The notes: generated by a model not told the origin, from the sequence alone. A DNA stretch of 64,000 bases from an uncultured Flavobacterium sp. (GCA_934636265.1 CAKUAD010000006.1:13807-77806), one strand, 5' to 3'; counted from the stretch's first letter, positions 17,236 to 26,556 are shown. Made by a program: numbers and translations.

Positions 17236-17662
17236 AACTCTTTGAGCGCTCGCCCTGGATAAATATTTTTTGGGTGTTGAAGTGGACGCTAAAGCCTACC
17301 GGTTTCCAGGCCATGTTCTCGTCGGTGTCGACGTTGGTGCGGGTGGTGTACTGATACCAAAGCGTATAGGCAGCGTTGTCAAACCCTTTGACAAATTTGG
17401 CCACGCCCGATTCATCACACTCAATTCCCCAGATGATCGGACGTTTTTCCAGATCGTGATGCTGGAAGTAACCGGATCCGCCCGAGTTAAGTTCGACTAC
17501 CGGCTCGGCGCCTCTGTAATGGTAGGTCCCGGCCACGGGATAATCCATCGAGTTGGTGATGTAGCGAATGCCCTGCGGCGTTTCAATGCGTTGGACACCT
17601 TGGGCAAACCCGGCCAGCGATCCTATCACCAGCAGGCAAAAAAGTGTAATTTTTTGTTTCAT
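17213..17662 (-). CDS. Hypothetical secreted protein
   Basis: About 149 residues from the ATG at 17662, which gives a clean Sec signal peptide (MKQKITLFCLLVIGSLAGFAQ, cleavage after AFAQ-like GFAQ). The frame is open to 17683, but the extra residues precede the signal peptide. The mature part is rich in Gly, Tyr and Thr and looks beta-stranded (GTYHYRGAEPVVELNSGGSG, TLWYQYTTRT). No family is recognised and no catalytic motif is seen. It overlaps the DUF3667 gene downstream, so the two may act together at the envelope. Confidence 0.7.
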   Translation of the reverse strand: MKQKITLFCLLVIGSLAGFAQGVQRIETPQGIRYITNSMDYPVAGTYHYRGAEPVVELNSGGSGYFQHHDLEKRPIIWGIECDESGVAKFVKGFDNAAYTLWYQYTTRTNVDTDENMAWKPVGFSVHFNTQKIFIQGERSKSYGGDAQR

Positions 17663-17741
17663 ATCCATAAAATTAAACCTCATGCCTAAGGTAGAAAAAC
17701 CTTTGCGCCGATGGCCTGTATGCCGATATAGTTGTTAACCG

Positions 17742-20700
17742 TCAATTGTTAATTTTCTCAATCCAGCGTCGGGCATTGACAAAAGCCTCGATCCAAGGCG
17801 AAACTTCATCGCTTCGGTGCGCGGGATAATGCGCCCAGTTCCATTGGAAAATCGATCGCTCAATGTGCGGCATCGTCACCAAGTGGCGTCCGGTTTTGTC
17901 GGCCATCATGGCAATGTCAAAGTGCGATCCGTTTGGATTGGCCGGATAACCGGAATATGCGTACTTGGCTACGATGTGATAATGCCCTTCGTTGTAAGGC
18001 AGGTCAAATCGGCCTTCGCCATGCGAAATCCAAACGCCCAGCGTCGATCCGGCCAACGATGACAACATCACCGAATTATTTTCCTGAACCGTCACCGATG
18101 TAAATCCGCTCTCGTGCTTATGCGATTCGTTGTGGCGCATTTTGCCGTGGGTTTCGTGCTCCGGATTGATAAGTTCCAGCTCCATGAACAACTGGCAGCC
18201 GTTGCAAATTCCCACCGATAGCGTATCGGGACGGGCAAAGAAATTTTCGAGTGCGGCACGGGCTTTTTCGTTGTACAAAAATGCTCCCGCCCATCCCTTG
18301 GCCGATCCAAGAACATCCGAATTCGAGAATCCGCCCACCGCTCCGATAAACTGAATATCCTCGAGGTTTTCCCTGCCGGAAATCAAATCGGTCATGTGGA
18401 TGTCCTTGACGTCAAACCCGGCCAGATACATGGCATGAGCCATTTCCCGCTCAGAGTTCGACCCTTTTTCGCGGATGATGGCTGCCTTTGGCCGATGCGT
18501 CCCAATTTCCGGTTTTTTGCCTTCAAAATGCTGCGGAAAAACATAGCGCAGCGGTTGGATTTTATAATTATCGTAACGCATCCGGGCATTTTGCGCTCCC
18601 GATTGCCTTTGGTCAAGCAAGTAGGACGTCTTATACCAAACATCGCGCAAACCGGCCACGTCAAATTTAAGTTCACCAATCTGAAGTACACCGTCGCAAG
18701 TTGTATGTCCAATTTTAAAGAACTCGACGCCGGCTTCGGTCAGCGCTTGTTCAACCACAAGGTCAGTGGTAGCCTGGAAAACGATTCCGGCATTTTCAGC
18801 AAACAACACGTCGTACAGATTTCCGTAGCGGTCGCAAACTTCGTCCAGCAAAAAATTGGCGCCCAGGTCGTTATCGGCAAAACACATCTCGAGTAATGTC
18901 GTAATCAAACCACCGCTGGCCACATCGTGACCGGCCGCCATCTGTCCGGCCAGCACAAGCTGCTGTACCGCATCAAACGTGCGCTTTACAAAATCAGCAC
19001 TAATGACGGTCGGGGCCGTATCGCCTACGCGGCCACAAACCTGCGCAAACGACGATCCGCCCAGTTGGTATCGGTCCTGTGACAGGTTGATGTAGTAAAT
19101 GGAGCCGCCGTCTTTTTGGAGCACGGGTTCCACTACCTTGGTAATGTCGGTACAGTGCGCTGCCGCGGATATGATTACCGTTCCGGGTGCGATCACGTCG
19201 CCGTCGGGGTACTTTTGCTTCATCGACAGCGAATCTTTGCCCGTCGGGATGTTGATGCCGAGTTCGATCGCAAAATCCGAACAACCTTTGACGGCATCAT
19301 ACAGGCGCGCATCCTCGCCCTCATTCTTGCAAGGCCACATCCAGTTTGCCGACAGGGATACGCCCTTGATTCCGTTTCGCACCGGAGCCCAGATCATGTT
19401 GGTGAGTGCTTCGGCAATGGCGTTACGGCTGCCGGCCACCGGATCGATCAGCGCGGCCACGGGAGCATGCCCGATGGTTGTCGCGACGCCTTCCTTGCCT
19501 TCAAAGTCCAGCGCCATCACACCTACGTTGTTAAGCGGGAGTTGAAGCGGTCCGGCGCATTGTTGCTTGGCCACGCGTCCGCCTACGCATCGATCCACCT
19601 TGTTCGTGAGCCAATCCTTGCAGGCAACGGCTTCCAGCTGAAGCAGCGCCTCAAGCTGGGCAATCCGGGTAAAGCCGTTTTCGTCGGATGGGTTGATATC
19701 GATTTTAACCGCGTCGTATTTCAGGCTGGTGCGCTTGTCCTGCATCACGGTTTTGGGCGAGCTTCCAAACATGTCGGCCAGTTCCAGATCCATGGGTTTT
19801 TCACCCGTCGCCGACTCAAAGGTAAAACGGTGGTCGCCGGTTACGCGTCCCACGTCATACATGGGCGAACGTTCGCGCTCGGCAATCCGCTCGAGGATTT
19901 CCAGGCCGTCGTCTCCAATAACAAGACCCATCCGCTCCTGCGATTCGTTGCCGATGATTTCCTTGGCCGAAAGGGTCGGATCGCCCACCGGAAGTTTGTC
20001 CAGATCAATCAAACCGCCGGTTTCCTCGACAAGCTCAGACAAACAGTTGAGGTGTCCGCCTGCGCCGTGGTCGTGTATGGAAACGATGGGATTCACGTCG
20101 CTTTCAACAAGTCCGCGAATGGCGTTGGCCGCGCGTTTTTGCATTTCCGGATTGGATCGCTGTATGGCGTTGAGCTCGATTCCGGAACTGAAAGCGCCCG
20201 TATCGGCTGATGAAACCGCTGCGCCACCCATCCCTATGCGGTAGTTTTCACCGCCCAGAATGACAACGTGATCGCCCGGTTTTGGGGTTTTCTTTTTTGA
20301 TTGTTCGCGTTTGCCGTACCCGATTCCGCCGGCCAGCATGATGACTTTGTCGTAGCCAAGGCGGCGGTTGTTTTCCTGGTGTTCAAACGTTAAGACTGAG
20401 CCCGAGATAAGCGGTTGCCCAAATTTATTTCCAAAATCCGAGGCGCCGTTGGAGGCTTTGATCAGGATGTCGATAGGTGTTTGGTAGAGCCATTTGCGCT
20501 CGGGCATTTGCTTTTCCCATTGGCGGTTTTCTTCCAGTCGGGAGTAGGCCGTCATGTAAACGGCTGTTCCGGCAAGCGGAAGCGATCCCTGTCCGCCGGC
20601 AAGCCTGTCGCGGATTTCGCCTCCCGCTCCCGTAGCTGCGCCGTTAAAAGGCTCGACCGTGGTCGGGAAATTATGGGTTTCGGCCTTGAGCGAAAGCACC

Positions 20701-21419
20701 GATTCAAAGGGTTTTTTTTCGTAAAAATCGGCTTTGTCGGCGGATTTTGGTGCAAACTGCGTCACCGTCGGGCCTTGAATAAAGGCCACGTTGTCTTTAT
20801 AGGCCGATACGATATCACCCGGATTTTCAGACGACGTCTTTTTGATGAGCTGGAAAAGAGTAGCAGGCATTTCCTGTCCGTCAATGACAAAAGTACCGTT
20901 GAATATTTTGTGGCGGCAATGCTCTGAATTCACCTGCGAAAAGCCAAACACTTCCGAGTCGGTCAGTTTGCGGCCGATGCGCTCTGAAAGGTTGTTGAGG
21001 TATTCCACTTCGTCGTCGCTGAGGGCAAGGCCTTCCTGTTGGTTAAACGCCGCGATGTCGTTTATTTCCAAAATGGGTTGCGGCTGGATGTCTATGTTAA
21101 AAATTTCCTGATCCAAGGCGTCGTATCGCTGGAACAACATCGGGTCAAATGGCTTTTTGCCCGACGGATCGCGATGGAACTCCTCAATGCGCACAATTCC
21201 ATCGATACCCATGTTTTGGGTAATCTCGACGGCGTTGGTGCTCCAGGGCGTAATCATGGCCGCACGCGGTCCAATAAAAAAATCCGTCAGTACGGATTTC
21301 TCTATTTGATGGGCGTTTCCAAAAAGCCAGTTAAGTTTGGTGATGGTTTTGGCCGCAAGATTGCCCTTTGACTGCACGGCAAATACGGTATCGTTCTCAT
21401 TTGAGAAGAAATGGATCAT
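17742..21419 (-). CDS. purL: Phosphoribosylformylglycinamidine synthase
   Basis: Fourth step of de novo purine synthesis: FGAR plus glutamine and ATP to FGAM. At 1225 residues it is the large single-chain form. The N-terminal and AIRS-like synthase domains contain SEHCRHKIFNG and HNFPTTVEPFNGAATGAGGEIRD. The C-terminal glutaminase holds the nucleophile in GICNGCQLFMEL and the catalytic His in WISHGEGRFDLP. The start at 21419 (MIHFFSNEND) is chosen because the upstream alternative (21443) lies inside the -7 promoter box. It stands alone with its own strong promoter. Confidence 0.96.
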   Translation of the reverse strand: MIHFFSNENDTVFAVQSKGNLAAKTITKLNWLFGNAHQIEKSVLTDFFIGPRAAMITPWSTNAVEITQNMGIDGIVRIEEFHRDPSGKKPFDPMLFQRYDALDQEIFNIDIQPQPILEINDIAAFNQQEGLALSDDEVEYLNNLSERIGRKLTDSEVFGFSQVNSEHCRHKIFNGTFVIDGQEMPATLFQLIKKTSSENPGDIVSAYKDNVAFIQGPTVTQFAPKSADKADFYEKKPFESVLSLKAETHNFPTTVEPFNGAATGAGGEIRDRLAGGQGSLPLAGTAVYMTAYSRLEENRQWEKQMPERKWLYQTPIDILIKASNGASDFGNKFGQPLISGSVLTFEHQENNRRLGYDKVIMLAGGIGYGKREQSKKKTPKPGDHVVILGGENYRIGMGGAAVSSADTGAFSSGIELNAIQRSNPEMQKRAANAIRGLVESDVNPIVSIHDHGAGGHLNCLSELVEETGGLIDLDKLPVGDPTLSAKEIIGNESQERMGLVIGDDGLEILERIAERERSPMYDVGRVTGDHRFTFESATGEKPMDLELADMFGSSPKTVMQDKRTSLKYDAVKIDINPSDENGFTRIAQLEALLQLEAVACKDWLTNKVDRCVGGRVAKQQCAGPLQLPLNNVGVMALDFEGKEGVATTIGHAPVAALIDPVAGSRNAIAEALTNMIWAPVRNGIKGVSLSANWMWPCKNEGEDARLYDAVKGCSDFAIELGINIPTGKDSLSMKQKYPDGDVIAPGTVIISAAAHCTDITKVVEPVLQKDGGSIYYINLSQDRYQLGGSSFAQVCGRVGDTAPTVISADFVKRTFDAVQQLVLAGQMAAGHDVASGGLITTLLEMCFADNDLGANFLLDEVCDRYGNLYDVLFAENAGIVFQATTDLVVEQALTEAGVEFFKIGHTTCDGVLQIGELKFDVAGLRDVWYKTSYLLDQRQSGAQNARMRYDNYKIQPLRYVFPQHFEGKKPEIGTHRPKAAIIREKGSNSEREMAHAMYLAGFDVKDIHMTDLISGRENLEDIQFIGAVGGFSNSDVLGSAKGWAGAFLYNEKARAALENFFARPDTLSVGICNGCQLFMELELINPEHETHGKMRHNESHKHESGFTSVTVQENNSVMLSSLAGSTLGVWISHGEGRFDLPYNEGHYHIVAKYAYSGYPANPNGSHFDIAMMADKTGRHLVTMPHIERSIFQWNWAHYPAHRSDEVSPWIEAFVNARRWIEKINN

Positions 21420-21440
21420 AACGGAGTAGTTGTGTTGCGG

Positions 21441-21471
21441 CAAATTTAGCTCAAAAATTCACCCTTGCCAA
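21441..21471 (-). promoter_or_regulatory. purL promoter (TTG-N20-TAAATTTG)
   Basis: Minus-strand -7 TAAATTTG at 21441-21448 (perfect) with TTG of the -33 region at 21469-21471 (20-nt spacer). The -7 box ends 21 nt before the purL ATG. Confidence 0.7.
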
Positions 21472-21492
21472 CTGCCGGGCAAAAAATCTGCT

Positions 21493-23037
21493 TCAGTCCG
21501 TAAACACCGCATTCTGGTAGGCGCCAAGGTCCGGACCGGGGTTCAGGATCCTCAATATGTTATCGGCGTCCCGCTCAATTAAAAAGCTGTTGTTTCCCAA
21601 CCCGATCACCTCCGATTCATCGGTTATCCTGAAATTATTCGCGTTGGGATTCCTGAACCTTGGCCTAAATTGCAGTGAACTGGTTGCTACATAGACATTG
21701 TTGTAATGCAAGCCATCAGTAGCAAACTGATACAGCGGATTATAGGTAAACTGGTTGTTGACGTTGTTAAAGCGGATCAGCGTATGGTCAAACCGGTAAT
21801 TGAACACCTCTCCGGCCTTGCTTAAAATCATCTCAACCTGATTCGACCCCCAGATGATACAGTTGTTGAACGTGGCCTCTTCCAAGGGTTGGGTCAGCGG
21901 ATCGGCGCCGTCCAGATTGTCGCTCAATCCTACCGCGACCTGTTGTGAACTGGGCCAGTCGTTGTAGAATGTCGAATGGGTAAAGTTGTATTTTCCGCCG
22001 TAGAGTCCTGCAAAACTGGCCACGCCCGCGCTTCCGATCACGACGTTTTCACCCTTGATCCGTCCGGTGTAGGCGCGAATCCCGTAATTGCTCGAATTGT
22101 AAATCTGCACATTGCGCATGGTAATCGAGTAGTCGCTTCCGTCATTGCCCGATACCAAAAGCCCGACAACCGAGTTCTTAAGCGTCAGATTGTTGAAATT
22201 TCCCTTGCTTCCCTGCGTCATCCAGATCGTCAGCCATTGGCCGGAAACTTCCGAGAATCCAGGCTCGAGTCGGTCACCTTCAAAAATGACTTCGTTTTCA
22301 AGCGCTTCAGTGGTCGACGGAGTTCCATTGATGTTCAGCGTCGATCCGTTGTAAGCAATCAGTCCTGAGTCGGCGTGAAAATGCACACGCGCCCCGGCTG
22401 CGACATTCAGCGTCTGACCGGCGGGAATTCCGGCAAATCCGTAAATCACGTAGGGTTTCTCATTGGTCCAGTTGAGCTCGTCATCTTCCAGCAAAAAACC
22501 TTTTTCCCGCACTTCGTCACCGTTTTCGTCGACGCCCACGGGAATGGTTTCATAAACGCCCGCATCATCGCGTTGCGGATACAGGAATACCGCGTCCTGG
22601 ATCAGCGTGACGAGTTCAACTTTTTGCTGTTTGGATCCGCTGTCAAATAAAATCTGGTCGGTATACAAAAAATCATCGGGATTGGCCGACGCCACATCGG
22701 CGGTAACTTCAATAAAAATGTAAAGGCTGTCTTTGCGCAAGAGTTCGACGTTGTTAAAGATTTTCCCGCTGTCGCCCTGCATGCCGTCGACCGTCATCCG
22801 GTATTTTGACGAAAGTCCGCGCGCCAGTTGTATGACGGGAATGTTGATGTCGTCGTTGCTTTGGTTGTACACTTTAAGCGTATAGGTGCTCGATCCGATG
22901 TTGGTAAAAACCGTGTCGAGATAAACAGTGTCGCGTGAAAAACGCAAATCGCCGGAACTGGCCTTAAAATCAAAATCCTTGCGGCAGGAGGTAAGCAGGA
23001 CAAATAGTCCGATAACAAAAAAGAAAACGTTGCGCAT
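21493..23037 (-). CDS. Lipoprotein with parallel beta-helix domain
   Basis: A 514-residue exported protein. From the ATG at 23037 the N-terminus is a lipoprotein signal (lipobox LLTSC, then RKDFDF). An N-terminal beta-sandwich-like region (about residues 20-150, with FSRDTVYLDTVFTNIGSSTY) is followed by a right-handed parallel beta-helix pattern (GARVHFHADSGLIAYNGSTL, LTLKNSVVGLLVSGNDG, IYNSSNYGIRAYTGR). Such folds bind or cleave polysaccharides, but no catalytic residues can be assigned. A -7 box lies 36 nt upstream. Start sites further upstream would precede the signal peptide and were rejected. Confidence 0.8.
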   Translation of the reverse strand: MRNVFFFVIGLFVLLTSCRKDFDFKASSGDLRFSRDTVYLDTVFTNIGSSTYTLKVYNQSNDDINIPVIQLARGLSSKYRMTVDGMQGDSGKIFNNVELLRKDSLYIFIEVTADVASANPDDFLYTDQILFDSGSKQQKVELVTLIQDAVFLYPQRDDAGVYETIPVGVDENGDEVREKGFLLEDDELNWTNEKPYVIYGFAGIPAGQTLNVAAGARVHFHADSGLIAYNGSTLNINGTPSTTEALENEVIFEGDRLEPGFSEVSGQWLTIWMTQGSKGNFNNLTLKNSVVGLLVSGNDGSDYSITMRNVQIYNSSNYGIRAYTGRIKGENVVIGSAGVASFAGLYGGKYNFTHSTFYNDWPSSQQVAVGLSDNLDGADPLTQPLEEATFNNCIIWGSNQVEMILSKAGEVFNYRFDHTLIRFNNVNNQFTYNPLYQFATDGLHYNNVYVATSSLQFRPRFRNPNANNFRITDESEVIGLGNNSFLIERDADNILRILNPGPDLGAYQNAVFTD

Positions 23038-23073
23038 AGATAAACGGTTTTGGCATGGCCGGAGCCTTTTGCC

Positions 23074-23081
23074 CAAATGTA
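23074..23081 (-). promoter_or_regulatory. -7 promoter element (TACATTTG) of the beta-helix lipoprotein gene
   Basis: A perfect TAnnTTTG on the minus strand, 36 nt before the ATG. The -33 element is not clear. Confidence 0.45.
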
Positions 23082-23105
23082 CTTAAATAAATCAAAAAGC
23101 ATAGG

Positions 23106-23132
23106 TTGCCGGTGCCGTGTTTCGTAATTTTA
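23106..23132 (+). promoter_or_regulatory. Promoter of the thioesterase-menF-bshB1 unit
   Basis: TTG at 23106-23108, a 16-nt spacer, and TAATTTTA (7 of 8) at 23125-23132. The ATG at 23151 follows 18 nt later. Confidence 0.45.
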
Positions 23133-23150
23133 CGCCACAATGTTTTTTTT

Positions 23151-23570
23151 ATGTTTGACAAAAATGAAATGCTGGACCGTTGCAACAACTGGTCAAAAAA
23201 CACCCTGATGAATACCCTGGGCATACGGTACGTTGATGCCGGGCCTGATTTCCTCAAAGCCTCAATGCCGGTTACACCTGCGCACCATCAACCCATGGGA
23301 CTTTTGCATGGTGGGGCGTCGGTGGCGTTGGCTGAAAGCGTTGGCAGCGCAGCCTCGATGATGTTTGTGGACGGATCGACACACGAAGTCCGCGGAATTG
23401 AAATTGCCGCCAATCACCTCAGGGCCAAGCGCGAGGGCATGGTGTACGGCACCGCGCGGATTGTGCACAAAGGCCGCACCATTCACCTGTGGGAAATTAA
23501 AATCACCGACGAAGACGACCAACTGGTTTGTCTTTGCAAACTCACCAACATCGTACTTCCCAAATCATGA
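23151..23570 (+). CDS. PaaI-family hotdog thioesterase
   Basis: A 139-residue hotdog-fold acyl-CoA thioesterase. The family signature HHQPMGLLHGGASVALAESVGSAAS (about residues 44-68) contains the catalytic region. The start at 23151 is chosen because upstream codons add non-family sequence and overlap the promoter. It overlaps the isochorismate synthase gene by 4 nt (ATGA). In menaquinone-using bacteria such neighbours commonly hydrolyse 1,4-dihydroxy-2-naphthoyl-CoA, so a MenI-like role is a reasonable inference, but the sequence alone only supports a generic hotdog thioesterase. Confidence 0.85.
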   Translation: MFDKNEMLDRCNNWSKNTLMNTLGIRYVDAGPDFLKASMPVTPAHHQPMGLLHGGASVALAESVGSAASMMFVDGSTHEVRGIEIAANHLRAKREGMVYGTARIVHKGRTIHLWEIKITDEDDQLVCLCKLTNIVLPKS

Positions 23571-24568
23571 TTCGAGATTTACTTAAAGAGATGTCGCCCG
23601 ACGCTTGTTTTGTGGCATTTGCGCGGCCAGACCAAACGATTTTGCATTTATGGCAGGCCGATTCCGTTCAGACCGGAGTAACCGACGGCTTTGTCATGGC
23701 GCCTTTTCAGGGTGAATTGCTGGGCATTGCCCGCGCCGGGGCTACAATTACCGAGATTGACATCAGCGCAATCAAGGCGGAGCAAAAGCCGAATATTAAA
23801 CTGGAGCCATTGGGTGAAGAGGATTTTTGCCGATTGGTTTCGGCCGGAATTGACGCTATCAAGGGCGGTCAATTTGCCAAGGTGGTTTTGTCCCGAAGGG
23901 AAATGCATGCGGTTGATTTGGACATTGCAGGATCTTTTGCGAATCTTTTGACTGAATATCCAAACGCTTTCAGGTATCTGTGGTTCACACCGCAAACCGG
24001 ATTTTGGATGGGTGCCACGCCCGAGGTGATGGTTCGCGCCAAACAAGACCGCTTTGAAACTATGGCGCTGGCCGGCACGCAACTTTTTGGTCCGCATATA
24101 TTCTGGGCTGAAAAGGAGCGGCAGGAACAGTTTTTTGTCACTTTTTTCATTACCGAATCACTTCGCGCCCTGGCCGATGACCTGCATGTCAGCGAACCGT
24201 ATACGGCCACTGCCGGACGACTGGTCCATTTGCGCACCGACATCAAGGGCAAACTCAAGGCCGATGCTTCCTGGCGCGATGTCCTCAACGTACTGCATCC
24301 CACGCCGGCGGTTTGCGGGTATCCAAAATTTGAAGCGCTTGATTTTATTACCGCTCACGAAGGATATGACCGAAGCTTTTACAGCGGATATCTTGGGGAG
24401 ATTTCACCTGATGCGACGGATTTGTACGTAAATTTGCGTTGCATGCATTACTCCGGCGGAACCGCATCCTTGTTTGTGGGAGGCGGAATCACGGCCAGCA
24501 GCGTTCCGGCGCAGGAGTATGCGGAAACCGTCAACAAATCGCTGACGATTAAACGGATTTTGGTATGA
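23567..24568 (+). CDS. menF: Isochorismate synthase (chorismate-binding enzyme)
   Basis: Converts chorismate to isochorismate, the entry step to menaquinone. The 333-residue protein lacks the long N-terminal region of some homologues but keeps the catalytic core: GQFAKVVLSRRE, GATPEVMVR, METMALAGTQ-like ETMALAGTQL, HLRTDIKGKL, HPTPAVCGYP and YSGYLGEISPDATDLYVNLR, which carry the Mg- and chorismate-binding residues. The start at 23567 overlaps the thioesterase stop (ATGA), and its own end overlaps bshB1 by 4 nt. EntC-type siderophore function is possible, but no siderophore genes are nearby. Confidence 0.88.
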   Translation: MIRDLLKEMSPDACFVAFARPDQTILHLWQADSVQTGVTDGFVMAPFQGELLGIARAGATITEIDISAIKAEQKPNIKLEPLGEEDFCRLVSAGIDAIKGGQFAKVVLSRREMHAVDLDIAGSFANLLTEYPNAFRYLWFTPQTGFWMGATPEVMVRAKQDRFETMALAGTQLFGPHIFWAEKERQEQFFVTFFITESLRALADDLHVSEPYTATAGRLVHLRTDIKGKLKADASWRDVLNVLHPTPAVCGYPKFEALDFITAHEGYDRSFYSGYLGEISPDATDLYVNLRCMHYSGGTASLFVGGGITASSVPAQEYAETVNKSLTIKRILV

Positions 24569-25281
24569 AAGCAGATATTCTGGCCTTTGGCGCCCACCCG
24601 GATGATGTTGAACTGGGTTGCGGCGGAACCCTGGCCAAGGAAATAGCCGCCGGAAAGAAGGTGGTGATTGTTGATTTGACGCGTGGTGAGCTTGGAACCC
24701 GCGGATCGGCCGAACTCAGGGATCGCGAATCAGCCGATGCTGCCCGCATTTTGGGTGTGGCCGCGCGTGAGAACCTGAAAATGGCCGACGGTTTTTTTGC
24801 CAACGACAGGGAGCATCAGCTCAAGGTGATCGAAATAGTCCGGAAATACCGTCCGGAAATCGTGATTTGCAATGCCGTTCGCGACCGTCACATCGACCAC
24901 GGACGCGGCAGTAGTTTGGTATCGGATGCATGCTTTTTATCAGGACTGATGCGGATTGAAACCATATACGAGGGAGTGGTCCAGCAGGCCTGGCGCCCGC
25001 GCGAGGTGTATCACTACATCCAATGGCACAACATCCGTCCTGATGTGGTGGTCGACATTACGGGTTTTAATGAAATCCGCAAGCAGGCGATTCTTGCGTA
25101 TTCGTCGCAGTTTTACGATCCTGATTCTACGTTGCCTGAAACGCCCATCGCGACCAAAAACTTTTTGGAAAGCCTGGATTATCGGGCGCGCGACCTTGGC
25201 CGGATCATCGGGACTGAGTTTGCCGAAGGTTTTACCGCCGAGCGCCATGTGGCTGTAAATTATCTGTCGGATTTGATATAA
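24565..25281 (+). CDS. bshB1: Bacillithiol biosynthesis deacetylase BshB1
   Basis: Removes the acetyl group from N-acetylglucosaminyl-malate to give glucosaminyl-malate, the second step of bacillithiol synthesis. It is a 238-residue LmbE/PIG-L-fold zinc enzyme with the first metal motif AHPDDVELGCGGT (residues 10-22) and the second, RDRHIDHGRGS (about residues 110-120). Length and the start MKADILAFGAHPDD match the BshB1 subfamily. Presence implies that this organism uses bacillithiol as a low-molecular-weight thiol; bshA and bshC are not in this window. The operon is thioesterase-menF-bshB1 with 4-nt overlaps. Confidence 0.92.
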   Translation: MKADILAFGAHPDDVELGCGGTLAKEIAAGKKVVIVDLTRGELGTRGSAELRDRESADAARILGVAARENLKMADGFFANDREHQLKVIEIVRKYRPEIVICNAVRDRHIDHGRGSSLVSDACFLSGLMRIETIYEGVVQQAWRPREVYHYIQWHNIRPDVVVDITGFNEIRKQAILAYSSQFYDPDSTLPETPIATKNFLESLDYRARDLGRIIGTEFAEGFTAERHVAVNYLSDLI

Positions 25282-25294
25282 AATATTTTAAAGA

Positions 25295-25329
25295 TTTGTT
25301 GTGCAAGTGTGGCCTTTGACCTATATTTG
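25295..25329 (+). promoter_or_regulatory. tRNA-His promoter (TTTG-N23-TATATTTG)
   Basis: -33 TTTG at 25295-25298 and a perfect -7 TATATTTG at 25322-25329. The -7 box ends 17 nt before the tRNA. Confidence 0.7.
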
Positions 25330-25346
25330 CACTCACAAAATTACAC

Positions 25347-25421
25347 GGTGATTGTAGCTCAGCTGGTTAGAGCACCAGATTGTGGTTCTGGGGGTCGCCG
25401 GTTCGAACCCGGTCATTCACC
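25347..25421 (+). tRNA. tRNA-His (anticodon GTG)
   Basis: Cloverleaf with anticodon loop TTGTGGT (anticodon GTG) closed by CCAGA/TCTGG, D-stem GCTC/GAGC, and T-arm GCCGG-TTCGAAC-CCGGT. A G at 25347 provides the extra 5' G (G-1) that marks tRNA-His, opposite discriminator C at 25421. CCA is not encoded. The acceptor stem GTGATTG/CATTCAC has one T-T mismatch at its fifth pair. A terminator follows 3 nt downstream. The 3' end is overlapped in antisense by a decayed recombinase frame, suggesting past use as an integration site. Confidence 0.95.
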
Positions 25422-25939
25422 CTTAACGGGGGTTTCTCTGAAATCCCCGTTTTTTTATGCAATTTTAGCAAGTCTTTTTTACTCATAATCAAGGTTTTAG
25501 GTTCAAAAATTGGATGCAAAAAAGCGGTTCGGTAAATCGCGCCATTATAGCTGATTTTTTCACCGAACCCGATTTTTATGAAATTTTGCTTCATTTGGAC
25601 GTCACCGGAATGAAAGATTTGACTGATATTTTTTAGGTTCTCAAACCGCGAAAAATAGTGTTTCCAGTACGCATTTTCGGTCGTGTTTGCGGCGTTTATT
25701 TCTTCTTCCATCGCTTTCAATTCCGTTTTCAGTTTTTCGTTCAGCCGGAAAAAGTCCTGATCACTCACTAAGCTGTCCAGCATTTTGTTTTCCAAACGCT
25801 CTTTTTTTGCCATCAAAGCAGCTTTCTTTTTCAACAGTTCCGGCAAGCGATCCTGGTTTTTCTTTAAGTGCGACTGCAACCCTTTTTTGACGGTTTCCTT
25901 TTTGCTAGCGATTGCATGAGGAAATCCGCCGAACCAACC
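25367..25939 (-). pseudogene. Truncated serine recombinase remnant reading into tRNA-His
   Basis: An open frame of about 190 codons without a normal ATG (the 170-codon frame starts at TTG). It has a long Lys/Glu/Leu coiled coil (LPELLKKKAALMAKKERLEN ... LNEKLKTELKAMEEEINAAN) followed by FENLKNISQIFHSGDVQMKQ and ISYNGAIYRTAFLHPIFEPK. This is the pattern of the C-terminal half of large serine recombinases in Bacteroidota. The catalytic N-terminal domain and zinc-ribbon region are missing; a stop at 25940-25942 closes the frame upstream. The tail (VRTGDPQNHNLVL) is simply antisense tRNA-His. The family call rests on pattern recognition. Confidence 0.65.
25425..25457 (+). terminator. Rho-independent terminator after tRNA-His
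   Basis: AACGGGG...TTTC-TCT-GAAA...CCCCGTT hairpin (about 12 bp with one G-T pair) followed by a run of T. Confidence 0.85.
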
Positions 25940-26084
25940 TCAATAAAAAAAAGTAGGCCTTAATCAAACATCAGTTAAATATGAAGACAAAATTTTATAT
26001 TTTCGTTAAAATGTCTATTTGTATTGTATCTTGTGAGGAACCGCACGATGGGCCTTAGGGAAAATTAAAAACTACCGTTGGCGT

Positions 26085-26092
26085 TAAATTTG
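26085..26092 (+). promoter_or_regulatory. -7 promoter element (TAAATTTG) upstream of the orphan membrane protein
   Basis: A perfect TAnnTTTG, 56 nt before the ATG at 26149. The -33 element is unclear. Confidence 0.4.
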
Positions 26093-26148
26093 CATTGTCG
26101 GTCGCTTCTTGCGATTGGAACAGTCGTTAACAACTAATTTTAAAAGAT

Positions 26149-26556
26149 ATGAACACACAAACCCGAACCCAGTATGTTGAGTATGGCTTATTAACTGTGG
26201 CCATAATCACTACATTTTTCTCCATAAAATCCCACGTGGGAACATATGCCATCCTAGTATTGCCACTAATAGGATTGTACTTTTTTCCGGTTAAGTTGTT
26301 ATTGAAAGGCAACCGAACGGAACCGTCAGAAAGGCTCTACAATATATTATCATCTGTTATTCTAGGTTACTTAGTCGCGATCGCAGCGTTGTCCAACTTT
26401 ACGCCGGAAGTTCCTGTAATAAGAACTATCTGTATGGCCGCAGCTTTGATTAACTTTGTGTTCCTGATGGTTTTGTTGTTCAAAAGCAAAAGTACCAGGA
26501 TTATTTTGTTGCATGTCTTGGGTGTCATTTTAGGATCTACGATGCTATATACCTGA
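26149..26556 (+). CDS. Hypothetical membrane protein
   Basis: A 135-residue protein with four likely membrane helices (about residues 12-27, 30-47, 65-85, 92-110, with a fifth possible at 115-133) joined by short loops; one loop is basic (KGNRTEPSERLYN). No family is recognised and no motif points to a function. Codon use and base composition look more AT-rich than the surrounding core genes, and it sits in the decayed island behind tRNA-His, so horizontal origin is likely. Its last codons overlap, in another frame, the beginning of a frameshifted orphan frame. Confidence 0.6.
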   Translation: MNTQTRTQYVEYGLLTVAIITTFFSIKSHVGTYAILVLPLIGLYFFPVKLLLKGNRTEPSERLYNILSSVILGYLVAIAALSNFTPEVPVIRTICMAAALINFVFLMVLLFKSKSTRIILLHVLGVILGSTMLYT

